Position numbers and translations under genes: made by a program. A stretch of 60,000 nt of DNA from Membranipora membranacea (Eukaryota; Bryozoa; Gymnolaemata; Cheilostomatida; Membraniporidae): positions 2,606,001-2,666,000 of the forward strand of contig OU612071.1 in assembly GCA_914767715.1 (NCBI GenBank), read 5' to 3'. Below the pieces are notes generated by a model, which saw only the letters and a program-made list of their open reading frames with translations, did no database searches and was not told the origin of the DNA. Shown here one piece after another: positions 27,301-40,041 of this stretch. The number at the start of each line of letters is the position of its first letter. Positions within the stretch are counted from its first letter, which is position 1.

Positions 27301-28845
27301 TTTCGATAAATTTAAGGTTCAATGATTGCACAGACCAAGGGTACATTGTGGCAGCATCATTCAAGGATTGTTATAATTATTCCTATTGTAAAAACTGCCA
27401 CAATACTGCCTTCCTAGCTATACCCATCGTATCAATTTAGCTAGGATAGTTAGGTGTAATTTAAGCGTATAACTTCATGTCTAATTGTGGAGTAAGGCTG
27501 TACAAAGAGAAATTTTTAAGGGAGAACCTGCATATTCTCTTTTTCATTGTAATCAAAAACTTTGAATTCAGTTCATTCTCCAGAACCCTATAATTGTGAC
27601 AAATAGATGAAAGGAGTTTTTGGCATCAAGCTTCCCATAACTTTCCCCATGACGCAAAGCTTGCAGATACCTTGACCAAGGAGTAAAAAACTCGGGACCA
27701 TTTCCCCCTTGTGATTTAATTGTGGACAACATTTTAACCAGGTTGTTGGCGGGGGTGGAGTTGGGTTTTTTATGCTTCTCGGCACTGCGCACTTGGGAAC
27801 TCTTGTTGAACGGTGATTTCCTCTAGGGTGACCCTTTCTAAATAGATAACATAGTTCCTAGCCTGTGGTGAGACAGTGACACCTGTGGTGTTGTAACATT
27901 GCCATCAGAGAAAATTGTTCGATTTAGACAATTTAATTCTTGAGCATTTAAACACGGCTTGTAAGATTTGCTTAAGTACCTAGCATTGTTCTCCAGCGTA
28001 GCTGTGTATAGGATTATATCATTGATCAGGTGATACAGCAGTACTTTTAATTGTTTTGGTTGTTCTAAATTATTTGGAGCAGATTTCATAAGTTTAATAA
28101 TTAACAAAGGTTCACAACTTGAGTTTCAGTGTGTTATCCTTATTTATGAAAGTATCGATAACAATTTGTTTCCATAGCAGTTTGAAAAGATCCGTACAAT
28201 GAAACAGAGTTACACAGTGATTTAGCGAACAGAAATATATCACATATTCTAAGCAAGACTAAATTATAGTCATAACTCCTTGGTTGAAGCTGGAAACAGT
28301 AACCAGTCGCAGCATTAGAAGGCAGTGTTGTTGAGTTCAACAAGTTTTATTCTTTTTTCTCAATTAAGCAACATGTCAATCTTTTACAACAACACATGTT
28401 GTATTACACTCTCCGAACCCTCCATTATCTGTTTTAGTTACTGGGTGCAAGCGGACGTGGATGGTATAGCTGCCACCACAATAAGGATATCATAATCACT
28501 AAGCTTCAACTTAAGAAAACCAATATCAATCATCATTAAATTATGTCAGTTGTCGATGTCATTAAACCAAGTAGTGTATTTTTTCCCTAATCACACAAAA
28601 CTTAATATCAATTATTTGACATCTGGCAGTTTGAAATTATCCACATAATATGACAAGTGTCCAAAACTTTTATTGGCATAATAATTGATCCAACAACTAT
28701 TAGTATGTAGGCGTATTAAGTTCAGATCCTGCACCCTACCTCCTGGGAACAATGATATTTCCCTATCAACCATAATTTATATGGAAATAAACAATATGAA
28801 AATAATAACAGCTTCCAGCTCATCAGATGTTGCCTGTCCTGAAAG

Positions 28846-28853
28846 TATAAACG
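28846..28853 (+). promoter_or_regulatory. Variant TATA box, unit 5
   Basis: Reads TATAAACG where the other four units read TATAAAAG. The position relative to the gene is unchanged. The core TATAAA is kept, so activity may be only modestly affected. Confidence 0.6.
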
Positions 28854-29104
28854 AAGAGACCAATTAATACAAAGATCACAAGACTACAGCCTCACATCAC
28901 TGCACAGCACTGTCTCAAACCTCTTAATCCACAGTAAGTATCTGGTTGTAAATTTACTGATCAGGAATTGTATGAGGTAATGCCGCGTTGGAAGTAAATT
29001 TTTGTATTTGTTTTCTGTATTATCTCATTGAGGAAGTTTCTATAAATCAAGCTGGTATAATGGAATGCATATTCTTTATCTGATGTAGATAGAAGAAACT
29101 GGAA

Positions 29105-29603
29105 ATGAAGGTCTTTGCACTTCTATCCCTGATCGTTACTGCACTTGGTGAGTTTCACTTCTTCTTCTTGTTTTATATTTTTTCAGTGAATACTGAGACC
29201 TGTTCTACATGTGGTATTTAGGTAGATATTGGATGACTGATGCATTAATGTTTCCACCGACTGTGGTGTTTTATGATCTTCAAAGACATAATTAAACCAT
29301 ATCTGATATAATTAGTTACATTGAGGTCTAAAATACGAATCACCCCATAGCATTTGATCAGATCACATTCACTCCATAAGCGTGGTTGATCTTGAAATGT
29401 AATATAATAGACGGTACAGAATAAACTGTTTGATGATTGTGATGATAATTTATTTATCATCGCAACTGCAAAAGGGTAATGTTCATAAGTTTATAAATTT
29501 ACACTGTGTTTTTATAGCTGTTGTACAGATTGAAGCTGGGATCTTAAGTTCGGTGATAGAGTCAGTAGCTACCGAAGTAGCTGTTGACGAAATCGAAGGC
29601 TAA
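29105..29603 (+). CDS. Small secreted acidic peptide precursor, unit 5 (spliced)
   Basis: 5' UTR exon about 28876-28933. Coding parts are 29105-29147 and 29518-29603; the 3' UTR exon starts at 29832. The intron-1 acceptor region lost in unit 4 is intact here. The coding bases match the other copies exactly, including TAA at 29601-29603. The last intron ends atattctag rather than acattctag. Confidence 0.72.
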
Positions 29604-30461
29604 ACACCCACCAGCGGACCAAATTGAGGTGAGCAGATACAATAAGACTACAATCTTTGTATTATAGATATTGCACATATATGTACTGATAAGAAAACAA
29701 ATTATAATGAAAATTCTAAAATAATTTTATTGGTTGATGCAACTCTGAATATTTGTTTTTTAATGTTGTCGTAAACAAATCAGTTTTATGCATATAAATC
29801 GAATTAATTTATTTTTTCCAAAATATTCTAGGTTCGAGATATGTCTGCAACCAAGAGAAAATCACACAGAATTTATAAGCTCTTGTCAATCAACTGTGTA
29901 TTGAATCTAATTTAATCAATAAATAATATTTAGCAATAAAGCAAAACCTCCTTGCACACAGTTTAATAATTATATTTCAAACACAAATAACAATTCCTAA
30001 ATTATTATGGCATTCAGTTTGGTTATGTCATACCCATAAGATAGAGAGCGAAACCTCCTATGCCATTCTACACCATTAAAGGGAACTGACATTGATTGTT
30101 CAAGCCAGAACAGTGACAGGACTCACAACATCTGCACGTGCTCACATTGTAAAATCTAAAGTTACTTAAGGGTACCAAAAAGGTATAATTTTATACATGG
30201 TATACACTGAACTCAATCCTGGAACAGCAGATCACTCATAGCCTTATAAACAGTAATTACTCAATTTAGGAATACTTACTTGATTTTATGAATTCCTCAA
30301 TCCTCTAATAATTTAAGTTTATAGATGTCTATGTGATTTGCTATGTGAAATGCTATGTGAAATGCTATGTGATTGGCTGTCCCTAGTAGAGGGTGCCATC
30401 TTTACTGTATGACCACGTGACAGTCACCTAACTAAAACCGTTACAACAAGATGCACTCTTC

Positions 30462-30494
30462 CAGATATAATGCAGTCTCTAATAAAATATTCAT
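30462..30494 (+). repeat. Truncated sixth unit (33-bp stub)
   Basis: Matches the first 33 bases of a unit with one or two changes, then stops abruptly at 30494. Four bases later the left inverted repeat of the next structure begins. Confidence 0.85.
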
Positions 30495-30498
30495 ATTC

Positions 30499-31876
30499 AA
30501 ATGCAATGATCTCAGTGCCCTAACTTCATATCTAGATAGGGTGAAAGAAAGAGGGCTTACACGGTTTTCATCAGCAATAATACATCTGGTAAAAAAATCC
30601 AAAACTAAGAATTGCGCAAAAAATTCATCCTCAGCCATTCATATTTGTTGAGCCGACCTCAGCTGTTTCAGGGAAAACAAATTTGGTCCATAGCCAATTT
30701 TTATATAATATGTGCCGAAATGTGAGTTGCTGGCAGTCAATGTAACATTGTGTATACCCTAAGAGAGTTAAGTATTAATTTTGCAGCAGGGAATATTCAC
30801 AAATAGCTACATTTAAAGCAAGCTAACATTTGCTCTCATTTCTTCATATAGACTCCCACCTCCGCTAGAGGAGTAATTTACTGCAAATCATCTTTAGACA
30901 ACTATCCTGAATATTATGTAATATCAAGTTTATCGTCCTATTGTATTTAGAGTGATATATGAATATCTCAAAAAACTCAATATTCACACCCGTATATATA
31001 TAATATGTGGTTTTAGATCAGAAGATGATTTGATGGTATTCAGTAGCTAATAAACCATGGCTCCCCGCCAGAAATTGCCAGAAGATTAAACCGTGAGTTA
31101 CTCCAATACCATTTGACCCCACTTTCAATGATGGAATTACTCTGGTGGAGTAATGTTAGTTCAATAGGAAAAGTTTGCATTTCGAGAAAATGGCTTGAAG
31201 TAATAAAATTATGGTAGCCAACATTTTCTCAACTCCGTCACTTGACATTAACTTCCAGTGGGTGACCTCACGTTCAAAGTTTTAAGATACTTGGATTTTA
31301 ATGAGCTCATTGGATGGTTGTGACAGGGTTGTCACATCTAATTCTTGAGAAAGGCACCCAAGTGCCTTCGGATTTCTCCTCTATTACAAAAACTAAGTGC
31401 AGACAACCATTGCAGTACTAACAGTCTGCTGAATAACAATAAAAAAAGCATGGCTGTAAATGCTGTTGGCAAATTCCCACTTGATTATAATATAAGTTTT
31501 ATGTCAATTAAAATATTTTCACCCCTGCATTTCCGGTTGCTCCAATCCTAGTAAAATCCAAGTAAAACGATGTTGTCTTGTGTTGATGGCTGGAGGGGGA
31601 GCAGCTCCAAATATATGCAAATTAGATTAAAATTTTTCTTGAGGTAGAGAATGTCTTACTTTTTGTCACCATGCTCAGTAAATAACCTAACAAAGAGTCA
31701 AGTAGATGTCGAGCACATAGTGCTTGCTTTCCAATCTAGTCAAAGCAATGTCACAGTGTAAGTTATGTCATTATCCCTATCGTTTTATCCAATTTTTCTG
31801 CATTTGGATTCGCTTCTGGTCTCACCAGTAAAATGGGAGGAACTTGAAATGTAGGCATTTATCACAGAACTTGTAA
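30499..31876 (+). repeat. Left arm of large inverted repeat
   Basis: Reverse complement is at 40042-41418. Homology starts at aaatgcaatg and ends at cacagaacttgtaa. Short open frames in this arm, such as the one at 31345-31551, recur as a mirror frame at 40367-40573 only because the arms match. Confidence 0.9.
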
Positions 31877-31957
31877 CTCAGGGCATATAAGGTAATTTTG
31901 TGAACCCGAGTTATCCCCACATCTCGAAAAGGCAAAAAAAACCATATAAATTATAAA

Positions 31958-33995
31958 GCGAAAAACTTCTTTTGTGGCTGGCATAATAAGTTATCAAGCT
32001 TCAGACCTCAAATTTTCAGGACACACTCACAAACTGTGTATTTCTTTGCCCCTCATGAAAGTGGAATAATTGCCTACATAAGCCGGCAGCAGGGCAGCAA
32101 TTTATATCATTGTTAACCGTTTTCCGTAAAGCTTTCGATATGTTGGTAGATATTTTCCTTGTTTACTAAAGAAAATAACCACTATGTTCCTCAGAAGATG
32201 GGCAATCCAATGATATAAAAATTTGTGGTGTCAGACCATTTGAAGCCATGCTGCTGCTCAAAAGAAATTATGCTTCTACATTATTTTATTGATTTGCAAT
32301 GATTAAGCTGTGCACAAATATGCTGATTGTGTGTGTATTCATCATCAGTAATGTAATGTAATTATTGTAATACAGAATTCATGCTCCACTAAATTTAAGC
32401 CAGACACTCTTATTTTGATACAACATGTCTGTGTAGCTCAGTGGATAATTCTCTATTTCGTCAACACAGACCTCTGGGTTGGAGTCGGCGCCAAACTTTT
32501 TATATTCTCAATATGGCTATAAATCATAATGATTGTAAAGAGGAATCCTTTTTTGTTGCAAACAAAATAAGTTGTCGAGCTACAGACCTCAGATTTTCAG
32601 ATCATACTCAAAAAATGCCCGCCATGAAAATGGAGTAGTTGCATACATATGCCGGCAGCAGGGCAGCAATTTTATCATTTTCAAACTGTTTTCACTAAAG
32701 CTCTCGAAATGTTGGAAGATGTTTTCCATTTTTACTAAAAAAATTAACACTATGTTCCTCGGGAGATGAGGAATCCAATGATATAAACATTTGTGCTGTC
32801 AGACCTTTAGAAGTTATGCTGCTGCTCAAAAGATAATTTGGCTACACATTGTTTTACTGATTTGTGATGCTTTAGAAAAAGCTTCTTTTGTAACTGGCAT
32901 AAGAAAATATTGAGCTACAGACCTAAGATTTTCAGGACACACTCACAAACTGTGTATTTCTTTGCCCCCCATGAAAGTGGAATAATTTTATACATAAGCC
33001 GGCAGCAGGGCAGCAATTAATATAATTTTTTAACTATTTTCCATGAAGCTTTCGATATGTTGGTAGATATTTTCCTTGTTTACTAAAGAAAATAACCACT
33101 GTGTTCCTCAGAAGATGAGCGATCCAATGATATAAAAATTTGTGTTGTCAGACCATTCGAAGCCATGCTGCTGCTCAAAAGAAAATGTGCCTACACATTA
33201 TTTTACTGATTTGTGATGCTTTAGAGAAAGCTTCTTTTGTAGCTGGCATAAGCGATTATTGAGCTACAGACCTCAGATTTTCAGGACACACTCACAAACT
33301 GTGAATTTCTTTGCCCCCATGAAAGTGGAATAATTGCATACATAAGCCGGCAGCAGGGCAGCAATTTATATCATTGTTTAACTGATTTCCATAAAGCTTT
33401 TGATATGTTAATAGATATTTTCCTTGTTTACTAAAGAAAGTAACCACTGTGTTCCTCAGAAGATGAGCAATCCAATGATATAAAAATTGGTGGTGTCAGA
33501 CCATTCGAAGCCATGCTGCTGCTAAAAAGAAAATGTGCCTACACATTATTTTACTGATTTGTGATGCTTTAGAGAAAGCTTCTTTTGTAGCTGGCATAAG
33601 CGATTATTGAGCTACAGACCTCAGATTTTCAGAACACACACTCACAAACTGTGAATTTCTTTGCCCCCTTGAAAGTGGAATAATTGCATACATAAGCCGG
33701 CTGCAGGGCAGCAATTTATATCATTGTTTAACTGTTTTCCATAAAGCTTTCGATATGTTAATAGATATTTTCCTTGTTTACTAAAGAAAGTAACCACTGT
33801 GTTCCTCAGAAGATGAGCAATCCAATGATATAAAAATTGGTGGTGTCAGACCATTCGAAGCCATGCTGCTGCTAAAAAGAAAATGTGCCTACACATTATT
33901 TTACTGATTTGTGATGCTTTAGAGAAAGCTTCTTTTGTAGCTGGCATAATAAACAATAATTGACCTAAAGACCTCAGATTTTCAGGACATACACT
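31958..33995 (+). repeat. ~350-bp tandem repeats, about six copies
   Basis: Units open with a variant of gcttcttttgtagctgg and starts fall near 31958, 32537, 32874, 33222, 33571 and 33920 (the last is partial). Each holds a conserved cataagccggcagcagggc segment and a ttcctcagaagatg segment. The middle copies are nearly identical with a 349-bp period. The first interval is longer because it contains a tRNA-like sequence. No coding frame spans the units. Confidence 0.85.
32431..32490 (+). repeat. tRNA-like sequence (possible SINE head)
   Basis: Contains an A-box-like tagctcagtgg (32434-32444) and a B-box-like gggttggagtc (32476-32486) at roughly tRNA spacing. The B box is degenerate and the acceptor stem does not pair, so a tRNA-derived SINE relic is more likely than a working tRNA gene. 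Confidence 0.45.
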
Positions 33996-34561
33996 GAGTT
34001 TCATGCCCCATATATCATTACCCAACCAGCAACATTATTGTATAATTAACCCTGCCTGCCAAATAATGTTATAGTATAATCCTTTACAGTTCTAGCCCAG
34101 TTCTAGTCAATATTATATAATTGGATTGACATTGTATTCAATGAGTTTGTATTTAGATGACCAGGCAAGTTAGCTGCTACAATGAAAGCATTCCATTCGA
34201 ATTGTCCTCCTCACAATTTTTGTAAGCACAACTCTTAGTATTGAGTATGATGAGCCGACAAAATATCTATGTTCAACTCTTCTGTGTTGTACTGTAGGCC
34301 TACCCTAAGCTATATCTTGTGCAATCTGAGAATGTAGGCAGCAACTGCATAAATAGAATACATCAGCTAAATTATGCTAGCAGAATGATCACAAAACTTT
34401 GCTACTAATAAAAAAGTACAACATCGCTCACCAGTTGAGCGAGGATCTACTTTGTATTAATCGCCCTACATGCCTAAGTGGAGAAAAGTGATATGCGAAT
34501 GAGGCCATATTCTCCACAGAACTACCGAAAATATGCTCACTGATGCTAGAAAAAGTGGCGT

Positions 34562-35005
34562 GTATTAGCACTCATATTAGCTCAGTGTGTAGAGCGTCTG
34601 CCTAATAATCACTGTTAATAAGATTGTTGTGGGTTCGAATCCCTTCGGGGTTAGTTTTTTTTCAAATGGGTGCTTTATAACTGGAGCATTTTTACCGTAA
34701 TATTCTACTGCTATTGAGCGCCCCTCCCACACCCTCCCCGCCGCACCTACGGCGAGTGGATCGGGCTGTGCCCGATCATTATGCTCATCTCTAAAATGTC
34801 AGTGAGTGAAATTTTTTAGAATATACGCCCCTGGCTAGAAAACATACTTGGTGTCAAAGCATGCAGTATTAATACTGATTATTGGCATAGTCTTAATCTA
34901 CGCTCCTTGGGATTTTTGAGATTGAATGGCTCTGAGCAAGGATTTAGCTCTGAATGCTATGGTATGTGGGTAAAATGAGGCAAAGGTAAATCTATTGTAA
35001 ACCTG
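34562..35005 (+). repeat. tRNA-derived SINE-like unit, copy 1
   Basis: Starts gtattagcactcat. It has an A box tagctcagtgtgtagagc (34578-34595, with a D-stem GCTC/GAGC) and a B box ggttcgaatcc (34632-34642). A T run and a body of about 350 bp follow. The anticodon region reads ctgttaa, like an Asn loop, but the stem is irregular and the acceptor stem does not pair. The body has a perfect hairpin, GATCGGGC tgt GCCCGATC (34759-34777). Confidence 0.65.
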
Positions 35006-35449
35006 GTATTAGCACTCATATTAGCTCAGTGTGTAGAGCGTCTGCCTAACAATCACTGTTAATAAGATTGTTGTGGGTTCGAATCCCTTCGGGGTCAGTT
35101 TTTTTTTTAAATGGGTGCTTTATAACTGGAGCATTTTTACCGTAATCTTCTACTGCTATTGAGCGCCCCTCCCGCACCCTCCCCGCCACGCCTACGGCGT
35201 GTGGATCGGGCTGTGCCCGATCATTATGCTCATCTCTAAAATGTCAGTGAGTGAAATTTTTTAGAATATACGCCCCTGGCTAGAAAACATACTTGGTGTC
35301 AAAGCATGCAGTATTGATACTGATTATTGGCATAGTCTTAATCTACGCTCCTTGGGATTTTTGAGATTGAATGGCTCTGAGCAAGGATTTAGCTCTGAAT
35401 GCTATGGTATGTGGGTAAAATGAGGCAAAGGTAAATCTACTGTAAACCT
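35006..35449 (+). repeat. tRNA-derived SINE-like unit, copy 2
   Basis: Direct tandem copy of the previous unit, 444 bases later, with few changes. B box is at 35076-35086 and the GATCGGGC hairpin at 35204-35222. Just before it a second hairpin, CACGCC tac GGCGTG, is intact here but broken in copy 1. A reverse fragment of the body (about 25 bases, aaggagcgtagattaa) recurs at 37326-37350. Confidence 0.65.
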
Positions 35450-38400
35450 GGTATACATTCATTACCTGTCTACAAAGGAGCTCTTGATGTTAAACTTTAT
35501 CATTCCCAGCCATCTCAGTTATATGGTGTACAGGAAGCAATTGTGGCATTTTTCTCTCTCACTCTTGGATGGTAGTTCCCTCGCAGGTGTTGGCACTAGT
35601 ACAGATAGTATTTAAATGTTAGGCTAGTGACAAGACAACAACGTTTACAGTAATACATTTTAAGCTGTCAGCTTGTGTGCCACAAGCAGGGAGGATAGCC
35701 TTTAACAGGCATAATGACTTAATTACCTCAATATTCCTTGTCAAAATTTTTAATTATCGAATTAATTGTCGCTGGTAGTTAATCCTACACACACATTCCA
35801 TTGCACTTGTAACAAGTCATCATGACACACTTGTGGAATTAGAGAGACATGATGTCATCGTAAGCTGACCTAACTTTCTGTCTTTTGCCGCTGATAATGA
35901 ATGCGGTGAGTTTTTAATTTTGCGAATGTACATGTTTACAATGATGGTTGTTTTGGTGAAAGTACAATCATGATCATTCTTTGACAGAAGAGTGAGGGGG
36001 CGGGAAGTTTTAACCTTTTATGAAAAATACTAGATGGTTGACCAAATTCCATTTGTATATTTTCATCAAATTATTTCACCAAAACTCTGCTTCCAAGCTC
36101 ATCATAGTACAGAGTAACTATGCCAAAAATGAGATTGCTTTGCAAAAAAATCTCTTGCGCCCTTATTATCCGGTGTTTCATTGATTTTCCTCTGCTACTT
36201 GGTCAACTACAAGAGGTGAGCCAGATACATCACACAGTGGTTGTATCTGGCTCAGCTCTTGATAATCTGCTGCTAGCTCATTACGATAATCTGTGTGTTT
36301 ATCCAAAGGGTTAACCATTTTTAAATCTACTGGTACCTTTTAAGTTCTGTGCAGGTTGCCTATGAATGCCAATGTCAACAAAATTAACACTCTGACTGGC
36401 TTATCTTGATTATGACTTCATGGGTAAACAACTTGGATAACAACAATTTTATACATCCAATTATGCTTGAACTCAGCTGCTTGGCTAAGATGTTGATGTC
36501 AAGTAAAAGGTAAACAATTGGCAAATAGAAACTGAGAATCTTGTTCAATTCAATAAGCCATTGAATGCATGCATTGAAAAGTTTGGTATGTTGAAAGTTC
36601 TTTCAACCTCAAGGTTTATCAATGAATATCAAGACTGATTTCACCAACCTACTCCAGATTAATACAATTTTCAACTAAAAAGGTTTAATTTTTTTAGCAT
36701 TTAATTTCAAATCAATTGCATGTAATTGAGTGATGTGGCTAGTATCGGGCAAAACAACATCGATGCATCAGTTCCATGTGGTCTACCATATACATTTCCT
36801 AGAAGTTTCGACCATTACGACAGGATTTCCACAATGCAGCTATAGTCTGGAGTTCCAATCAAGGGGTACTTTTACTCCTTGTTCCAATCATTTCAACAAA
36901 TTCCTGCCAAAGGAATACCCACACTGATATTTAATCTGTTATATATGAGACCGGTAGCTTAGACAGGCGGCTGGGTTGCCAGATTAGGGGCTTGTAGGGC
37001 CATTACATCAGTTAAGATTTAGAGCGATAAATAATTGCCTGGACAGTCTTGTAGCAGATAATCTTTCAAAGCTATCAGCTTAATATTATCGCCTGTATTG
37101 ATATATTTAGAATTTACAGTGACCATCAGACATTCCGTACAAACGAGTTCTATTGTGTCATTGAACTATAGGTCTGTTTGATCAAGAAGCAACAGGGGAA
37201 GCTGTTACTCCTTGGTTTGATTTACCCTTGCTTCTCTCTACCCACATTCCATAAAATTCAGAGCTTGCGCTCCATGCCCAGAACATCTTCATCCAACAAA
37301 CAGCTAATGAAAGCCATACACGCTAAAAAATCCCAAGGAGCGTAGATTAACCCTTAGTGTGTCATCTATATAATCCCTCTGGTTAGCTATTCTTGTTGAA
37401 ATTCCTAAAAATGATAAGGGGTTGTAAAAATTGATATATCTTAAAATCTAGAGGGTGTAGAAGGAAACTTCTTCTAAACAAGATTCCTGATCTATCTATA
37501 TAACTTTTAACCACCCAGCAATAACTGAAATGATTGATGAGGTGTTGAAACACACAAAAAAGTGTACAACTAGACTTATTTTGTATATATCTGAACACAA
37601 ATACTCTCACACCGGTCTTACAGAATCATAATTTGTACCACTGGACAGGGAATTTTGTTTAGATGAGAAATAAAAAAATAACTAACTCTTTACGAGCAAT
37701 GATACTACCATGGTGATGATTATAGCAAGGAGGGTTCAATATTAGCAAAGTTTATGCAAGCAGTGCCATCATACTATAATCCTCTATCGATTGGGAAGCT
37801 GCTTTGTACTAATTTCTAAAAATTATTAAACTGCCTTGTACTAACTACTAACCAGGATAGTCGTCTTGGACCTCATTAACCAAAAAAAGTGTACTAGCAG
37901 CACCGATTCCCACCTAACTGCAACCCTCTATGAGCCATAAGAAGCTTAACACAGGGATAAACCGACTTGTAAATTTGCCTGCCATTGCTAAACACAATGC
38001 CTGAGAAACCATTCTGTGATCAATGAAGAGGGAGTTCATTGCTGCGATCAAACCTCAATATGTATGTGTGCGCTATAGAAATGACACTTCTTGTTTCGGA
38101 CATACAGAGGTAGACCGACCCTCTCACCAACCTCAACCGGACTCACCCACACAGTTCAGTGACAACCGACAACCAAATGTATCATGTATTGATATATGAC
38201 AAGATGTAAGATCAGTGCATCAACATGAACCTAGTGCTCAGCCTATTTGTCGAGTGATGAACCTTTTGATCATGTTTTTGAAATGAATTGAAAGCGTTTA
38301 TTTTAAAAAACAAGTGGTACTCATTGTACTCTTAAATATAACTGATATACCTGTTAATCCACAGTAGGAATACCTGCATTGAACTAAAGTTCACTGATAC

Positions 38401-40041
38401 CTGAATAGGATGCAAAGCATTGGAATGAAAAATTATGAATAATCGACGAGGTGAGAACAATAAACTGTCCAAAAAAAAAATTGAATCAGTAGAAAATACT
38501 AAAAAGTTTAGATGTTATTCTTGCATATTAACCCACAAAACATTGGCATTCACAATCAACAACCCTAGAAGGCCTCCTGTGATTGTCAACAGGATAATAA
38601 AATACCAGTAGGCGCAAGAAATGCCCTAAAGTCAATTGATATATCAATACAAATGTGAACACTGAACAGCTTGAAACTTTGATAAAATGAGAGCATGTGC
38701 CCATCCCTATCAATTATCATATGGGGAAAGTTTATGTGGCACTACTTTTTGATCTATCGATTCAACAGTGTGCAGTGACAACATAGTGCTGCGCAGATAT
38801 AAGAGTGTGACTTTTGTGACAGTTCACTATCGGAGGAGGTGCTTATGGTGCATATTTGATGTGTCATGACTGGTGTCCGCTCTATACCACCATGAGTCTC
38901 AATTATAGTCTGAAAAGAAGAAAAATGTATATCAATCACCGTGTCATACTTTCAGAGCGATTGTGGCTAAATTAGGGGGAGGGTGTCAACGTGTCGCTGG
39001 CTAAAGTATTCTCAATTTGATATATTTGGTATATTCGATATTTACCGCAACCCATCACCAAAATAAACTATATATAATACGCGTCTAAGTGATGTAGCAA
39101 CAATCATGAATCAGAGGATTACATTGTTTGACATAATAAATTTGCTGGTGACTCCCAAAATATTGATAGATAAGCATTGGTGATCATTCAAGCCCATACA
39201 TACCTTGGGTGGGGGGGGGGGGGGGGGGTATTTGTCCCTGGTGTCTTCACAACTTCAGTTCCAAGTGTAACAAAGAGAGCATCAGCAGAGTGTGCTTCTT
39301 TGAACCTGGAGTTATTGGTGGTGGGTGACAAGGTGCGAGAAAACTGCTGAGTATGATGCTCTGTCGTATATCTTCTGAGTCACTGTCCCCATTCTACGTG
39401 CACTCCTCCAAATAGTAAAACTGTAAAAAATAATCTTGTATGTAGAAATTTCATCATGTGAAGTCAAAAAAACGGTAAGATTGTTGTAGAAAAAAATTAT
39501 GTGCGGAGTTTGGGACACCATATATGAGTATATCTGTGAGAAATGACCTCCTGACAGCTATCTATTGTATGCCGTCTATAGAATATGATGAAGCTATGAC
39601 TGTCCACTAAACTCCGAATTGAGATGTATGTAGGCCCACGCGGCCACATCAAAACAGCACTTTTTGAAGTACCATACTATCACAAAAGACAAAAGTATGC
39701 AAAGCGAAAGCAGATATAATATATATAAGCTCAGTGTCAGGTCCAAGGTGAAACAACACTAGCAAATACTCACTCCGATGGTTTGTTCAAAAGCTTCAGG
39801 TGTCATACAATAACCCCCCCCCCCCACTAATCCCCTCCCTCCCCTTCTAACAGAGGCACTGTTGAGGTTTAGATCAGAGTACACAATATGACGCAAAAAT
39901 CATGGCTCAGGATAATTCATTTTAGCAATCAGGAGTGGGGAAACTTTTCAATATGGAGTAGCGTTGGTTGGGTGGTTGGCGATCAATAATGTTAAGTTGG
40001 TTGGATGAAGACATATTTCTTCTTTCTTTGATCCTTAACCA
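35450..40041. other. Non-coding interior of the inverted-repeat structure
   Basis: I see no gene here. Open frames are all under about 75 residues and lack splice or family signals. Visible items are a reversed SINE fragment (37326-37350), an 18-base G run (39211-39228) and a 12-base C run (39814-39825). Confidence 0.6.

Larger units (their letters stand above)
24332..30461 (+). repeat. Array unit 5 (last full unit)
   Basis: Last complete unit before the array breaks. It shares the extra segment of about 26 bp (near 28207-28231) with unit 4. Its right end is the most diverged, and its TATA element carries a substitution (TATAAACG). Confidence 0.93.
1..30494. repeat. Head-to-tail array of five ~6.1-kb units
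   Basis: Five near-identical units begin at 1, 6096, 12192, 18299 and 24332, each opening with cggatataatgcagtctc. A sixth start at 30462 matches only to 30494, then the sequence changes completely. Unit lengths are 6095, 6096, 6107, 6033 and 6130. The window opens exactly at a unit start, so the array may extend upstream. Each unit has one small spliced gene in its last third; the first two thirds show no convincing coding sequence. Short frames recur in every unit only because the DNA is repeated, and they carry unit-specific frameshifts or stops. Confidence 0.97.

Noticed and set aside
31345-31551. 68-residue frame present in both arms of the inverted repeat
   Set aside because: Explained by arm homology; low-complexity composition and no family match that I recognise.
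34568-34650. Functional tRNA gene with Asn-like anticodon loop
   Set aside because: The acceptor stem does not pair and the anticodon and T stems are irregular. The unit has a long repeated body, so it is a SINE.
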